The translations under genes were made by a program, and so were the position numbers. Source: Lachnospiraceae bacterium UBA7182 (lineage in GTDB: Bacteria > Bacillota > Clostridia > Lachnospirales > Lachnospiraceae). From it: a DNA stretch of 24,357 nucleotides. The stretch spans positions 31,953 through 56,309 of the forward strand of contig DKVI01000056.1 of assembly GCA_002491115.1 (NCBI GenBank), in the 5' to 3' direction. The number at the start of each line of letters is the position of its first letter. The first letter of the stretch is position 1. Under the pieces are notes generated by a model. It was given only the letters and a program-made list of their open reading frames with translations, was not told the DNA's origin and made no database searches. Of this stretch, positions 1 to 7,097 are shown one piece after another.

Positions 1-1
1 T

Positions 2-50
2 AAAGAAGGGATTAAGGAAGGAATTAAGGAAGGAATTAAGGAAGGAATCT
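2..50 (+). repeat. 12-bp tandem repeat coding KEGI
   Basis: Four consecutive units of about AAGGAAGGAATT encode Lys-Glu-Gly-Ile. The downstream copy at 258-281 has about two units, so the unit number has already changed between the two copies, as expected for slippage. Confidence 0.75.
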
Positions 51-166
51 TGACTTCCATACAAAATTTGATGGAGAGCATGAATTGGACAGCAGAGCAG
101 GCGATGGAAGCATTAAAAGTTCCAGAGACTGAGTGGTCACAGTATGCAAGCAGGTTAAAAATGTGA
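2..166 (+). CDS. C-terminal end of an Rpn-family nuclease/transposase (cut by window edge)
   Basis: The reading frame is open from base 2 and ends in TGA at 164-166, leaving 55 codons. It begins with four KEGI units coded by near-perfect 12-bp tandem repeats (2-49). A short helical tail containing NWTAEQAMEALKVPETEW follows. KEG-rich tails of this kind close the Rpn (recombination-promoting nuclease, PD-(D/E)XK transposase-like) proteins common in Lachnospiraceae. The catalytic domain must lie outside the window. The same tail is repeated at 186-398 with only a few changes, so the 3' end has been partly duplicated. The assignment rests on tail style only. Confidence 0.55.
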   Translation, partial: KEGIKEGIKEGIKEGILTSIQNLMESMNWTAEQAMEALKVPETEWSQYASRLKM

Positions 167-185
167 TCCAGAAAACTGAAAAGAG

Positions 186-398
186 GTGTCTGAATTGTGT
201 AATCTGAGTAAAAATGTAGAAGAAAAAGGAATTAAAAAAGGACATAAGGAAGGACTTAAAGAAGGGATTAAGGAAGGAATCTCGACTTCCATACAAAATT
301 TGATGGAGAGCATGAACTGGACAGCAGAGCAGGCGATGGAAGCATTAAAAGTTCCAGAGACTGAGTGGCTGCAGTATGCAAGTAGATTAAAAGCGTGA
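186..398 (+). pseudogene. Duplicated tail fragment of the Rpn-type gene
   Basis: This 70-codon ORF opens at a GTG with no well-spaced ribosome binding site. It carries CNLSKNVEEKGIKKG, then KEG repeats and the NWTAEQAMEALKVPETEW tail. The first part resembles the linker just before the KEG repeats in Rpn-family proteins, so this is the last part of such a protein without its nuclease domain. From about 258 to 391 the DNA almost matches 2-160. The main differences are fewer 12-bp KEGI repeat units and a few substitutions near the stop. A partial tandem duplication of a 3' end explains it best, and it is probably not expressed as a functional protein. Confidence 0.55.
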
Positions 399-538
399 TT
401 TTCAGAGTTCTTAAGTGAGTAGTAAAAGACTGTTAGAAATTATAGGGAAGAAGAACATAAGTTCCCTAAAACAAATTAAAAAAAATGACCTTGACAAAGG
501 GTACAATTTATTTGGAGCAGATAAGAAGGAGGATCAAT

Positions 539-721
539 ATGACACAGCTAGGACAGCTTTATGAAAAAGAAAAAGTTGAGTATGCGAATCAAAAGACAAA
601 AGAGAGAATAACTGAAATGGCTTTGAAGGTGCTGAAACGTAATATTGATATTACAGATATTATGGAAGTAACTGGCTTTACAGAGGCAGAAGTTCTTTGT
701 CTGCAACAATATAATCAATAA
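539..721 (+). CDS. Small protein resembling an Rpn-family C-terminal tail
   Basis: This ORF codes 60 residues. The start is placed at ATG 539 because AAGGAGG ends six bases upstream. The in-frame ATG at 485 has no ribosome binding site. The sequence is charged and helical at the N terminus and ends with a small helix-turn unit (RNIDITDIMEVTGFTEAEV). That unit is typical of the last 30 residues of Rpn/PD-(D/E)XK nuclease family proteins. No catalytic residues are present. It may be a remnant with a functional start, or a small stand-alone product. A hairpin with a T-rich tail follows at 727-756. Confidence 0.4.
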   Translation: MTQLGQLYEKEKVEYANQKTKERITEMALKVLKRNIDITDIMEVTGFTEAEVLCLQQYNQ

Positions 722-726
722 CTATT

Positions 727-756
727 TCAGGGGAAGGCGTTTTTTCCCTGATTTTA
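727..756 (+). terminator. Probable intrinsic terminator after the small Rpn-like ORF
   Basis: TCAGGG (727-732) pairs with CCCTGA (746-751). Additional GAA/TTT pairing inside the stem is possible, and a short T-rich run follows. It lies immediately after the stop codon at 719-721. Confidence 0.45.
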
Positions 757-775
757 TGCTGAAAAAATGATTTAG

Positions 776-1366
776 AGCTACTTTTTCGGTCTGCTGTCAC
801 TCTCTCCACATGGAGGAAACGATCCGGGTAAGATCGGTGTGGATGATTCCCTGGAAAAAGAGATTAACCTGATCATTGCTAAAAAAGTAAAGGCGATTCT
901 TATGCAGGAAGATGTGGAGGTGATTATGACAAGGGAGTCCGACAAAGGGTTGTATGAGGAACAGACTTCCAATAAAAAAGTGCAGGATATGAAGAACCGG
1001 TGCGCTCTGATCAATGAGGCACAGCCGGACTGTGTGGTCAGCATCCACCAGAACAGCTATCATGAAGAAAACGTCACAGGCGCGCAGGTATTTTATTATG
1101 GGACTTCCGGGGAGGGAAAGAAACTGGCGGAAATCCTGCAGGAAAATCTGATCACCCATGTGGACCCGGAAAACCACAGAGCGGCAAAGGCGAATCAAAG
1201 CTATTATCTGCTGAAGAAGACGGAGGCGCCGATTGTGATTGTAGAATGTGGTTTCTTAAGTAACTGGGAGGAGGCGAAAAAGCTGCAGGAGGACAGTTAC
1301 CAAAATCAGATCGCCTGGGCGGTGAGCATGGGGATCTTGTCATATCTGCGGGAAGGGGCGGAATAG
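776..1366 (+). pseudogene. N-acetylmuramoyl-L-alanine amidase (Amidase_3/CwlD-like), 5'-truncated
   Basis: The frame from 776 reads through PHGGNDPGKIGVDDSLEKEINL, the start of an Amidase_3 zinc hydrolase that cleaves the amide between muramic acid and L-alanine in peptidoglycan. Later motifs are intact: the second zinc His in SIHQNS, an NQSYYLLKK segment, and the catalytic Glu in VECGFLSN. The first beta strand normally reads like IVIDAGHGG. Here it is replaced by unrelated residues (LLSLSPHGG), a TAG stop precedes it at 773-775, and no signal peptide or start with a ribosome binding site is present. GTG 839 is the first possible start and would leave out the first zinc His. The 5' end therefore seems lost through recombination. 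The rest could have been intact until recently. Confidence 0.75.
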
Positions 1367-1383
1367 ATGGCCGCCCTTTTTTT
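1355..1383 (+). terminator. Intrinsic terminator of the amidase fragment
   Basis: GGGCGG (1356-1361) pairs with CCGCCC (1371-1376) and is followed by seven T residues (1377-1383). The stem overlaps the amidase stop codon. Confidence 0.8.
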
Positions 1384-1498
1384 CTGGTTGCTGCGCAGGC
1401 CGGTCTTTTATTGGAGTCTATTTTTTCCTTGAGATCGGAATCTTTTTTGTTTTGTCTGATGGATTCAAATAAGAAAAAAGTGTAATTTTGATGTGTTT

Positions 1499-1508
1499 TT
1501 GCTATAAT
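1499..1508 (+). promoter_or_regulatory. Extended -10 promoter of the toxin-antitoxin pair
   Basis: TATAAT at 1503-1508 is preceded by TGC, giving an extended -10 element. The -35 region is weak. The element lies 65 bases before the antitoxin start, in the otherwise empty gap 1384-1573. Confidence 0.5.
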
Positions 1509-1573
1509 AGAAAAATCAAAGCAGTTTCTATCATATAAATGGATAAGTGATTATAAAGAAAGAAGGGATTTTT

Positions 1574-1819
1574 ATGACGGTGATGAAAGAAAGGGCGATT
1601 GATATCATTGACCGTATGCCGGAGGAAAAACTGTATTATGTAGTACAGCTTCTTGAGAGTGTCGAAAGATTGTCTGAAAATATTCCAAAGGGACATGATA
1701 CGCCAGAACAAAGAGCCTTAAAAGATTTGCAGCGGTTTCGCAAACGGAGTGATATAGAAATTGATTATAAGGCCGAATTGGCAAAAGCCAGAGAGGAAAA
1801 ATATGAGAATATTGATTGA
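1574..1819 (+). CDS. Antitoxin of a type II toxin-antitoxin pair
   Basis: This gene codes 81 residues. The start is set at ATG 1574, which follows AGAAGGGA with proper spacing; the in-frame ATG at 1547 lacks one. The N-terminal half (MPEEKLYYVVQLLESVERL) looks like the dimerising helix region of DUF2281/RelB-type antitoxins. The charged C-terminal half (RFRKRSDIEIDYKAELAKAREEKY) is the kind of extended tail that wraps around a PIN toxin. It overlaps the next gene by 17 bases, which is typical for these pairs. By analogy it would neutralise the toxin and repress its own promoter. No DNA-binding motif can be named with confidence. Confidence 0.65.
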   Translation: MTVMKERAIDIIDRMPEEKLYYVVQLLESVERLSENIPKGHDTPEQRALKDLQRFRKRSDIEIDYKAELAKAREEKYENID

Positions 1820-2234
1820 TACAAATGTTCTGGCGGATGTGTTATTAGGCAGAGATCCTTATTATGATATTGCGTATGATATACTTACCATGTGTGCAGA
1901 CAAAAAAGTTTATGGATACATTGCAGCACATTCAATTCCAAATTTATTTTATATTCTGCGGAAATCCATGACAAAGGAAGAACGAAGAGAGGCATTAAAA
2001 GATATTTGCCAGATTGTTAAGGTGGAGGGTATTGACTCCTTTAAAATAATTTCTGCTTTAGATAATGAGGATTTTGTTGACTTTGAAGATTGCCTTCAGG
2101 AAGAATGTGCGGCAGCGGTTTCTGCGGATTATATTGTGACAAGAAATACGAAAGACTTTGTTTTATCAAGGATTCCCGCAATTCTTCCAGATAATTTTTT
2201 AGAAAGATACAAAGATGAAGGGCTTGTCGAATGA
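1803..2234 (+). CDS. PIN-domain ribonuclease toxin (VapC-like)
   Basis: The product is a 143-residue PIN-domain protein, expected to be a Mg2+-dependent RNase that is inactive while bound by the antitoxin just upstream. The start is ATG 1803, because MRILIDTNVLADVLLGRDP is the canonical first strand with catalytic Asp6 and DTN. Further acidic residues occur in DNEDFVDFEDCLQEE, and the C-terminal SADYIVTRNTKDF is the last conserved PIN motif. The frame extends upstream to 1761, but that would place 14 basic residues ahead of the first strand. The acidic catalytic set appears intact. It belongs to the PIN_3 type common in Firmicutes; the RNA target cannot be read from sequence. Confidence 0.8.
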   Translation: MRILIDTNVLADVLLGRDPYYDIAYDILTMCADKKVYGYIAAHSIPNLFYILRKSMTKEERREALKDICQIVKVEGIDSFKIISALDNEDFVDFEDCLQEECAAAVSADYIVTRNTKDFVLSRIPAILPDNFLERYKDEGLVE

Positions 2235-2289
2235 CCGTCTGTGTTTTATTTTTAACGTAGGCAGCCGTTCCTCCGGAAATAAAAAATAG

Positions 2290-2312
2290 TTTCTGTGATT
2301 TTATCACAGAAA
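2290..2312 (+). promoter_or_regulatory. Crp/Fnr-type operator of the thioredoxin operon
   Basis: A perfect 10-bp inverted repeat has arms TTTCTGTGAT (2290-2299) and ATCACAGAAA (2303-2312) around a TTT centre. TGTGA/TCACA are Crp-type half sites. The centre (2301) lies about 40 bases before the start site expected from the -10 box at 2330-2335. That is the position used by activators that touch RNA polymerase directly. Confidence 0.7.
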
Positions 2313-2329
2313 CAGATCGGATTTTCGGG

Positions 2330-2335
2330 TATACT
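2330..2335 (+). promoter_or_regulatory. -10 box of the thioredoxin-CoADR operon
   Basis: TATACT fits a -10 element. No good -35 hexamer lies 17 bases upstream; the operator palindrome takes that place. This suggests activator-dependent transcription. Confidence 0.5.
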
Positions 2336-2371
2336 ATAGCTATAAAATAAAAGAAAGAGGAGGGCAAAGCC

Positions 2372-2677
2372 ATGTTTGCCATAAATATTAACAAAGAAAA
2401 TTTCCATGAAGAAGTTATAAACTCTGATAAGCCGGTCCTGTTGGACTTCTGGGCGTCCTGGTGTGGGCCCTGCCGTATGGTGGCTCCTGTTTTGGAGGAG
2501 ATTGCCAAAGAGCGTTCCGATATCAAAGTCGGAAAAATCAATGTGGATGAGCAGGCGGAACTGGCCGGCCAGTTCGGTGTTGCGAGCATTCCGACTCTGG
2601 TGGTGATGAAAGGCGGCAAAATTGTAAATCAGGCCATAGGCGCAAGGCCGAAGGACCAGATTCTGGAGATGCTGTAG
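2372..2677 (+). CDS. trxA: Thioredoxin
   Basis: A 101-residue single-domain thioredoxin, close to the usual length. The active site WCGPC has redox cysteines Cys31 and Cys34, and the cis-proline loop is ASIPT (Pro74). AGAGGAGGG precedes the ATG. It reduces disulfides or persulfides in the cytoplasm. The next gene starts 15 bases downstream and codes a CoA-disulfide/persulfide reductase with a rhodanese domain. The pair therefore probably works together in low-molecular-weight thiol or sulfane-sulfur reduction rather than as the general housekeeping thioredoxin. The operator and convergent Crp-family gene suggest redox-responsive expression. Confidence 0.93.
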   Translation: MFAININKENFHEEVINSDKPVLLDFWASWCGPCRMVAPVLEEIAKERSDIKVGKINVDEQAELAGQFGVASIPTLVVMKGGKIVNQAIGARPKDQILEML

Positions 2678-2692
2678 AAAGGCGGAATCTGT

Positions 2693-4384
2693 ATGAAAGT
2701 AGTAATTGTAGGCGGTGTAGCAGGAGGCGCCACGGCGGCGGCCCGCATCCGCAGGTTGGACGAGCAGGCCAGGATCGTGGTATTTGAGCGGTCAGGATAT
2801 ATTTCCTATGCCAACTGCGGCCTGCCCTATTATATTGGGGACGTGATCACCGATCCCCAGGCATTGACATTGCAGACGCCTGAGAGCTTTTATGTACGTT
2901 TCCGGGTAGATATGAGAGTGCGTCATGAGGTCACAGCCATTCACCCGGATAAAAAGACCGTTTCCGTAAAAAATCTTGAGACCGGGGAGACTTTTGAAGA
3001 GAGTTACGACAAGCTTATCTTATCCCCCGGCGCCAGGCCTGCCCAGCCTAAAGTCCCGGGAACCGGGCTGGATCGGGTGTTTACTCTGCGGACGGTGGAG
3101 GATACATTTAACCTCAAAAAGTATATCAACGAACATCGCCCCAAATCGGCTGTGCTGGCAGGAGGCGGGTTTATCGGCCTGGAGCTGGCGGAAAATCTGC
3201 GGGAACTCGGCATGGAAGTTACCATTGTCCAGCGGCCCAGACAGTTGATGAAGCCGTTCGATTCGGATATGGCCGCTTTCATTCACAGCGAAATGACAAG
3301 ACACGGCGTTAAGCTGGTTCTGGGACGTACGGTAGAAGGTTTTGTGGAGAACGGCGACGGTGTGGATGTGCTGTTGAAGGATGAGGCGCCCCTTCATGCC
3401 GACATGGTAGCGCTTGCCATCGGTGTGACCCCTGATACCGCGCTGGCAAAAGAGGCGGGTCTTGCGCTGGGCGTCAAAGGCAGTATTGTGGTGAACGACC
3501 GGATGGAGACTTCTGTCCCGGATATCTACGCGGTGGGAGATGCGGTACAGGTGAAGCATTCTGTCACCGGACTGGATGATCTGATCTCCCTGGCGGGCCC
3601 GGCCAACCGGCAGGGACGGATTGCGGCCGATAACATCTGCGGCGGTGACAGCCGTTATCCCGGCTCTCAGGGCAGCAGTGTGATTAAGGTGTTTGATATG
3701 ACCGCCGCCGTGACCGGTGTCAACGAGACCAATGCCAGAAAGGCCGGACTGGATGTGGACCGGGTGATTCTTTCCCCGATGAATCATGCCGGCTACTATC
3801 CCGGAGGAAAACTGATGACCATGAAAGTGGTGTTTGAGAAAAAAACATATCGTCTTCTGGGCGCTCAGATTGTGGGTTATGACGGGGTGGACAAGCGTAT
3901 AGATGTGCTGGCCGCGGCCATTCATGGGGGAATGAAAGCGACCGGACTAAAAGAGCTGGATCTGGCTTATGCGCCGCCCTATTCCTCGGCCAAAGACCCG
4001 GTTAATATGGCCGGCTTTATGATTGAGAACATAGAAAAAGGGCTTCTTAAACAATGGTTTCTGGAAGACCTGGACAAGCTGTCCCGTGACGGAAGCGTGA
4101 CCTTGCTGGATGTCAGGACAGAGGGAGAGTATAACAGAGGAAACATTGACGGATTTAAGAATATTCCGGTGGATGAACTGCGGGAACGGCTGGATGAAGT
4201 GGAACAGGGCAAGCCGGTCTATGTGATCTGCCAGAGCGGTCTTCGCAGTTACATCGCCTGCCGGATACTGGCCGGATATGGCTATGAAGCGTATAATTTC
4301 GCCGGCGGCTTCCGCTTCTACGACGCAGTGACGAACGACCGCTGCCTGATCGAATCAGCGTCTGCCTGCGGGATGGATCAGTAA
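2693..4384 (+). CDS. CoA-disulfide/persulfide reductase with C-terminal rhodanese domain
   Basis: This 563-residue FAD/NAD(P)H pyridine nucleotide-disulfide oxidoreductase has the length expected for CoADR-rhodanese fusions. Visible parts are the FAD dinucleotide site GGVAGGATAAARIRR (residues 7-21), the single active-site Cys42 in SYANCGLPYY, a second nucleotide fold AGGGFIGLELAENL, and the second FAD motif YAVGDA. A C-terminal rhodanese domain (about 460-550) carries catalytic Cys513 in ICQSGLRS. Characterised relatives use NADH to reduce CoA disulfide, CoA persulfide or polysulfide; the rhodanese domain hands over sulfane sulfur. It shares an operon with thioredoxin and ends five bases from the convergent regulator gene. 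The exact substrate (CoA disulfide, persulfide, or O2/peroxide as in NADH oxidases) cannot be decided from sequence. Confidence 0.9.
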   Translation: MKVVIVGGVAGGATAAARIRRLDEQARIVVFERSGYISYANCGLPYYIGDVITDPQALTLQTPESFYVRFRVDMRVRHEVTAIHPDKKTVSVKNLETGETFEESYDKLILSPGARPAQPKVPGTGLDRVFTLRTVEDTFNLKKYINEHRPKSAVLAGGGFIGLELAENLRELGMEVTIVQRPRQLMKPFDSDMAAFIHSEMTRHGVKLVLGRTVEGFVENGDGVDVLLKDEAPLHADMVALAIGVTPDTALAKEAGLALGVKGSIVVNDRMETSVPDIYAVGDAVQVKHSVTGLDDLISLAGPANRQGRIAADNICGGDSRYPGSQGSSVIKVFDMTAAVTGVNETNARKAGLDVDRVILSPMNHAGYYPGGKLMTMKVVFEKKTYRLLGAQIVGYDGVDKRIDVLAAAIHGGMKATGLKELDLAYAPPYSSAKDPVNMAGFMIENIEKGLLKQWFLEDLDKLSRDGSVTLLDVRTEGEYNRGNIDGFKNIPVDELRERLDEVEQGKPVYVICQSGLRSYIACRILAGYGYEAYNFAGGFRFYDAVTNDRCLIESASACGMDQ

Positions 4385-4389
4385 AACCG

Positions 4390-5049
4390 TTATTCGTCAC
4401 ACAATGTTTTAAGCTTTGCACGATTCGTGATCTGAATTGCTCCGCGGGCCAGCCGTACCATACCCTCGCGCTGGAAATAGCGGAGCATCCGGGTCACAAC
4501 TTCCCGATGGGTACCCAGATGGTGGGCGATGCTTTCATGGGTAATATGCAGGCAGTCTGTGTCTTCAATGGACGTTTCCTCCAAAAGGAATGCGGCTACG
4601 CGTCTGTCCATGCTTTGCCACATAATCTGTTCCATGAGCCACATGACTTCTGAAAACCGGGATGCCATGATCTCGTTGGTGTAGTTGGCCACGGAGGCGG
4701 ACTGTTCCATGATCTGCCTGTAGATGTCCGCAGGGATGACCCACAGTTCTGTATCTTTTTCCGCTGTGACCGTTATATCGAATTGAATCGAATGCAGGAC
4801 GCAGGCGGCGGAAAACAGGCAGATATCCCGGTCGAACAGCCGGTAAATGGTGATCTCCCGTCCTTCCCTGGAGCGAATAAACGCCCGAAGCTGGCCGGAT
4901 TTTATAAGCAGCAGGCCGGTGCAGTCCGTGCTGCCGTCATGAAGGACCGTGCCTTTTACTACTGCGCGGCTGACCAGGCTGTCGGTAATTGCTTTCTGCT
5001 GCCCGGGTGTCAGTTTGTTCCATACGGGAAAATATTCTGAAAATTCCAT
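4390..5049 (-). CDS. Crp/Fnr-family transcription regulator
   Basis: A 219-residue regulator with an N-terminal cyclic-nucleotide-binding-like beta roll (about 10-120), a long dimer helix (about 120-155) and a winged helix-turn-helix (about 168-205). The recognition helix reads THREVVTRML. Arg182, Glu183 and Arg187 match the Arg-Glu...Arg set with which E. coli CRP reads TGTGA. Cys77 and Cys83 in the DICLFSAACVL segment could sense redox state; the phosphate-binding signature for cAMP is not evident. The gene ends five bases from the CoADR stop, and a TGTGA palindrome controls that operon, so it probably activates thioredoxin-CoADR. GGAG directly abuts the ATG, which is a tight spacing, and AAAGGA lies farther upstream. 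Confidence 0.88.
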   Translation of the reverse strand: MEFSEYFPVWNKLTPGQQKAITDSLVSRAVVKGTVLHDGSTDCTGLLLIKSGQLRAFIRSREGREITIYRLFDRDICLFSAACVLHSIQFDITVTAEKDTELWVIPADIYRQIMEQSASVANYTNEIMASRFSEVMWLMEQIMWQSMDRRVAAFLLEETSIEDTDCLHITHESIAHHLGTHREVVTRMLRYFQREGMVRLARGAIQITNRAKLKTLCDE

Positions 5050-5114
5050 CTCCTTTTCTTATTTCCTTTCTGCGCAAGATGTTTTTGCGGCTTAAAATCC
5101 AATGTTTAACCTTA

Positions 5115-5143
5115 ATTATAATCTGTTTTTCCTATGAATGCAA
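5115..5143 (-). promoter_or_regulatory. Promoter of the Crp/Fnr-family gene
   Basis: On the minus strand TTGCAT (5143-5138) and TATAAT (5120-5115) are separated by exactly 17 bases, about 65 bases before the regulator's start codon. A direct repeat AATTtCCGG / AATTgCCGG (5142-5150 and 5160-5168) lies next to the -35 box, between this promoter and the divergent TtcA-like gene. Confidence 0.65.
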
Positions 5144-5175
5144 TTTCCGGGAGATATCAAATTGCCGGAATCTAT

Positions 5176-5183
5176 GGTAAAAT
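5176..5183 (+). promoter_or_regulatory. Possible extended -10 of the TtcA-like gene
   Basis: TGGTAAAAT resembles an extended -10 element (TAAAAT at 5178-5183). The matching -35 (TATCAA, 5155-5160) is weak. It would give an untranslated leader of about 100 bases, in which I see no recognisable riboswitch. Confidence 0.3.
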
Positions 5184-5293
5184 ATCATCATAGAGCAAAG
5201 CTGTAAAGAACAGTTGAGATAGAAAGAAAAAGGAAGGCAAAAGAGCGGTTGGGGGAACTGCCTGGATAACTTCACTGAGGGGAAAAAGTAAGT

Positions 5294-6013
5294 ATGAAGC
5301 TTCAGAAATTGTTGAGCCTGGTAAGACAGGCGGTGCAGAATTATGAAATGATACAGACGGGGGATCGCATTGCGGTGGGGGTATCCGGCGGAAAGGACAG
5401 CCTGACGCTTCTTACGGCATTGAAAGAACTGTCAAAATTTTATCCCCGGTCCTTTGAAGTATGCGCGGTCAGTGTGGATCTGGGATTTGGAAATACAGAT
5501 TACACGGAAATCCGGAGGTTTTGTGAAAAACTTCAGGTGGAGTTTTCGGTGGTGTCCACACAGATCGGCCGGATTGTGATGGAAGAACGAAAAGAGAAAA
5601 ATCCATGCGCGCTCTGTGCCAAACTTAGAAAGGGCGCTCTGGTAAATTGTGTGCAGGGGCTTTCGTGCAACAAGATCGCCTACGGGCATCATAAAGACGA
5701 TTTTGTGGAAACGATGCTTTTATCCTTGCTGTTTCAGGGACAGTTTTACGCGTTTCCGCCGGTGACCTGGTTTGAAGATACGCGTCTTACGGTGCTTCGG
5801 CCGCTGATGCTGGTGGAAGAAGCGCAGGTAAAAGGATTCTGCAGCAGGTATCGGATTCCGGTGATGAAAAGCGCCTGCCCGGTGGACGGCAGGACAAAGC
5901 GGGCGTATGTAAAAGGACTGCTGGCACAGATGCAAAGAGAGCATCCGGGAGCAAAGGAGAGGTTGTTTCATGCCATTGTGACAGGGAATATTCCGGACTG
6001 GCCAAGGGTCTGA
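5294..6013 (+). CDS. TtcA/TilS-family PP-loop ATPase, probable tRNA thiolation enzyme
   Basis: The 239-residue product has the ATP pyrophosphatase loop SGGKDS at 31-36, GHHKDD at 131-136, and three cysteines placed as in TtcA: Cys105 and Cys108 (CALC) and Cys195 (SACPVDG). In TtcA such a trio holds a [4Fe-4S] cluster and the protein 2-thiolates cytidine 32 of some tRNAs after adenylating the base. The protein is somewhat shorter than E. coli TtcA, as is common in Firmicutes, where several related sulfur-insertion enzymes exist, so the base modified is uncertain. It is a single-gene unit divergent from the Crp-like gene, and a bidirectional terminator separates it from hypE. Confidence 0.8.
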   Translation: MKLQKLLSLVRQAVQNYEMIQTGDRIAVGVSGGKDSLTLLTALKELSKFYPRSFEVCAVSVDLGFGNTDYTEIRRFCEKLQVEFSVVSTQIGRIVMEERKEKNPCALCAKLRKGALVNCVQGLSCNKIAYGHHKDDFVETMLLSLLFQGQFYAFPPVTWFEDTRLTVLRPLMLVEEAQVKGFCSRYRIPVMKSACPVDGRTKRAYVKGLLAQMQREHPGAKERLFHAIVTGNIPDWPRV

Positions 6014-6028
6014 ACGGCAGAAAATAAT

Positions 6029-6075
6029 AAAGCCTTTGTGCCGCAGAAAATATATTTCACGGTGCAAAGGCTTTT
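6029..6075. terminator. Bidirectional terminator between the TtcA-like gene and hypE
   Basis: AAAGCCTTTGTGCCG (6029-6043) pairs with CGGTGCAAAGGCTTTT (6060-6075) with two non-Watson-Crick positions. A T run ends the + strand copy and an A-rich left flank gives a U-rich tail to minus-strand transcripts. The genes on both sides converge on it. Confidence 0.75.
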
Positions 6076-6077
6076 GT

Positions 6078-7085
6078 CTAACAGATCCTGGGAAGCAGTT
6101 CTCCGCCCGGCTGGGGCAGGAGCGTCTCTGATCCGATCTCCGTTTTTACGATGACTTTTCCGGGCATCACATCTGTGATCTCCCCGATGATTGCTGCGTT
6201 TTTGGAGTATTTTCCCTGGCGCAGCGTCTGCAGGAGCGCATCTGCCACCTCTTTTGGCGCGATCACCACCATCGTTCCTTCATTGGCCAGATACAGTGGG
6301 TCCAGTCCTAACATACCGCATACGCCCTTTACTGCGCCGTCCACCGGGAGCGCTTCGGAATAAAGCCGGACACCCGCCTGGCTTTCCGCCGCGATCTCAT
6401 AGAGGACAGTGCCGACGCCGCCCCGGGTGGCGTCCCGTATCACATGAATGTCCTTGGTCGTCTCCAGCATAGACGCTACGGTACCCCACAGCGGCGCGCA
6501 GTCGCTCTTTATATCCGCTTCAATGCCCAGGTTTTCCCGGGCAAGCAGAATCGTGCAGCCGTGCCTGCCGATATCCCCTGTCACGAGGATGGCGTCGCCG
6601 GGTTTTGCGGCGGCTCCGGAAGTCCGCACGTCTTTTTGCAGTTTTCCGATACCAGTGGTTGTGATAAAGATGTGGTCCACCTGTCCCTTACCGGCGACTT
6701 TTGTGTCTCCGGCCACGATCTTTACGCCTGCCTCCCGGGCGGTTTTTTCCATGGAAGAGGCGATTTCTTCCAGTTTATCCAGCGGAAACCCTTCTTCAAT
6801 GATAAAAGAGCAGGTCAGATACAGAGGCTTTGCCCCCATGCAGGCCAGGTCGTTGACGGTTCCACAGATGCTGAGTTTGCCGATATTTCCCCCGTTAAAC
6901 TCATAGGGGGATACAATAAAACCGTCTGTACTCATGGCGATCTGCCCTTCCCCCACATCCAGGACGGCGGCGTCGTCCGATGTAAATTCCGGGTTGGAAA
7001 AATGTGCCTTAAATACCTGTTCGATCAGTTCCGATGTCTGTTTGCCTCCTGCGCCGTGGGCGAGGGTTACTACTTTTTCTGTCAT
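6078..7085 (-). CDS. hypE: HypE, thiocyanate-forming maturation protein
   Basis: A 335-residue PurM-like ATPase of full length. The N terminus VVTLAHGAGGKQTSELIEQVF and the DATRGGVGTVLYEIA segment are hallmarks. The protein ends in PRIC, and the terminal cysteine is the residue that HypF carbamoylates and HypE then dehydrates with ATP to a thiocyanate. That CN- group is delivered to iron on HypC-HypD. It is the last gene of the 11-gene operon, 12 bases after hypD, and is followed by a terminator. All catalytic features look intact. What is unusual is the operon: the upstream genes are nitrogenase-like rather than hydrogenase genes. Confidence 0.96.
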   Translation of the reverse strand: MTEKVVTLAHGAGGKQTSELIEQVFKAHFSNPEFTSDDAAVLDVGEGQIAMSTDGFIVSPYEFNGGNIGKLSICGTVNDLACMGAKPLYLTCSFIIEEGFPLDKLEEIASSMEKTAREAGVKIVAGDTKVAGKGQVDHIFITTTGIGKLQKDVRTSGAAAKPGDAILVTGDIGRHGCTILLARENLGIEADIKSDCAPLWGTVASMLETTKDIHVIRDATRGGVGTVLYEIAAESQAGVRLYSEALPVDGAVKGVCGMLGLDPLYLANEGTMVVIAPKEVADALLQTLRQGKYSKNAAIIGEITDVMPGKVIVKTEIGSETLLPQPGGELLPRIC

Positions 7086-7097
7086 TTTATCTCTCCC

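Noticed and set aside
443..468. Inverted repeat TAGGGAA / TTCCCTA as an operator or terminator
   Set aside because: Only seven pairs with a 12-base loop and no T run; it may be chance in an AT-rich gap.
5184..5293. Riboswitch or small RNA in the leader of the TtcA-like gene
   Set aside because: Purine-rich and without a convincing stem or conserved aptamer motif.
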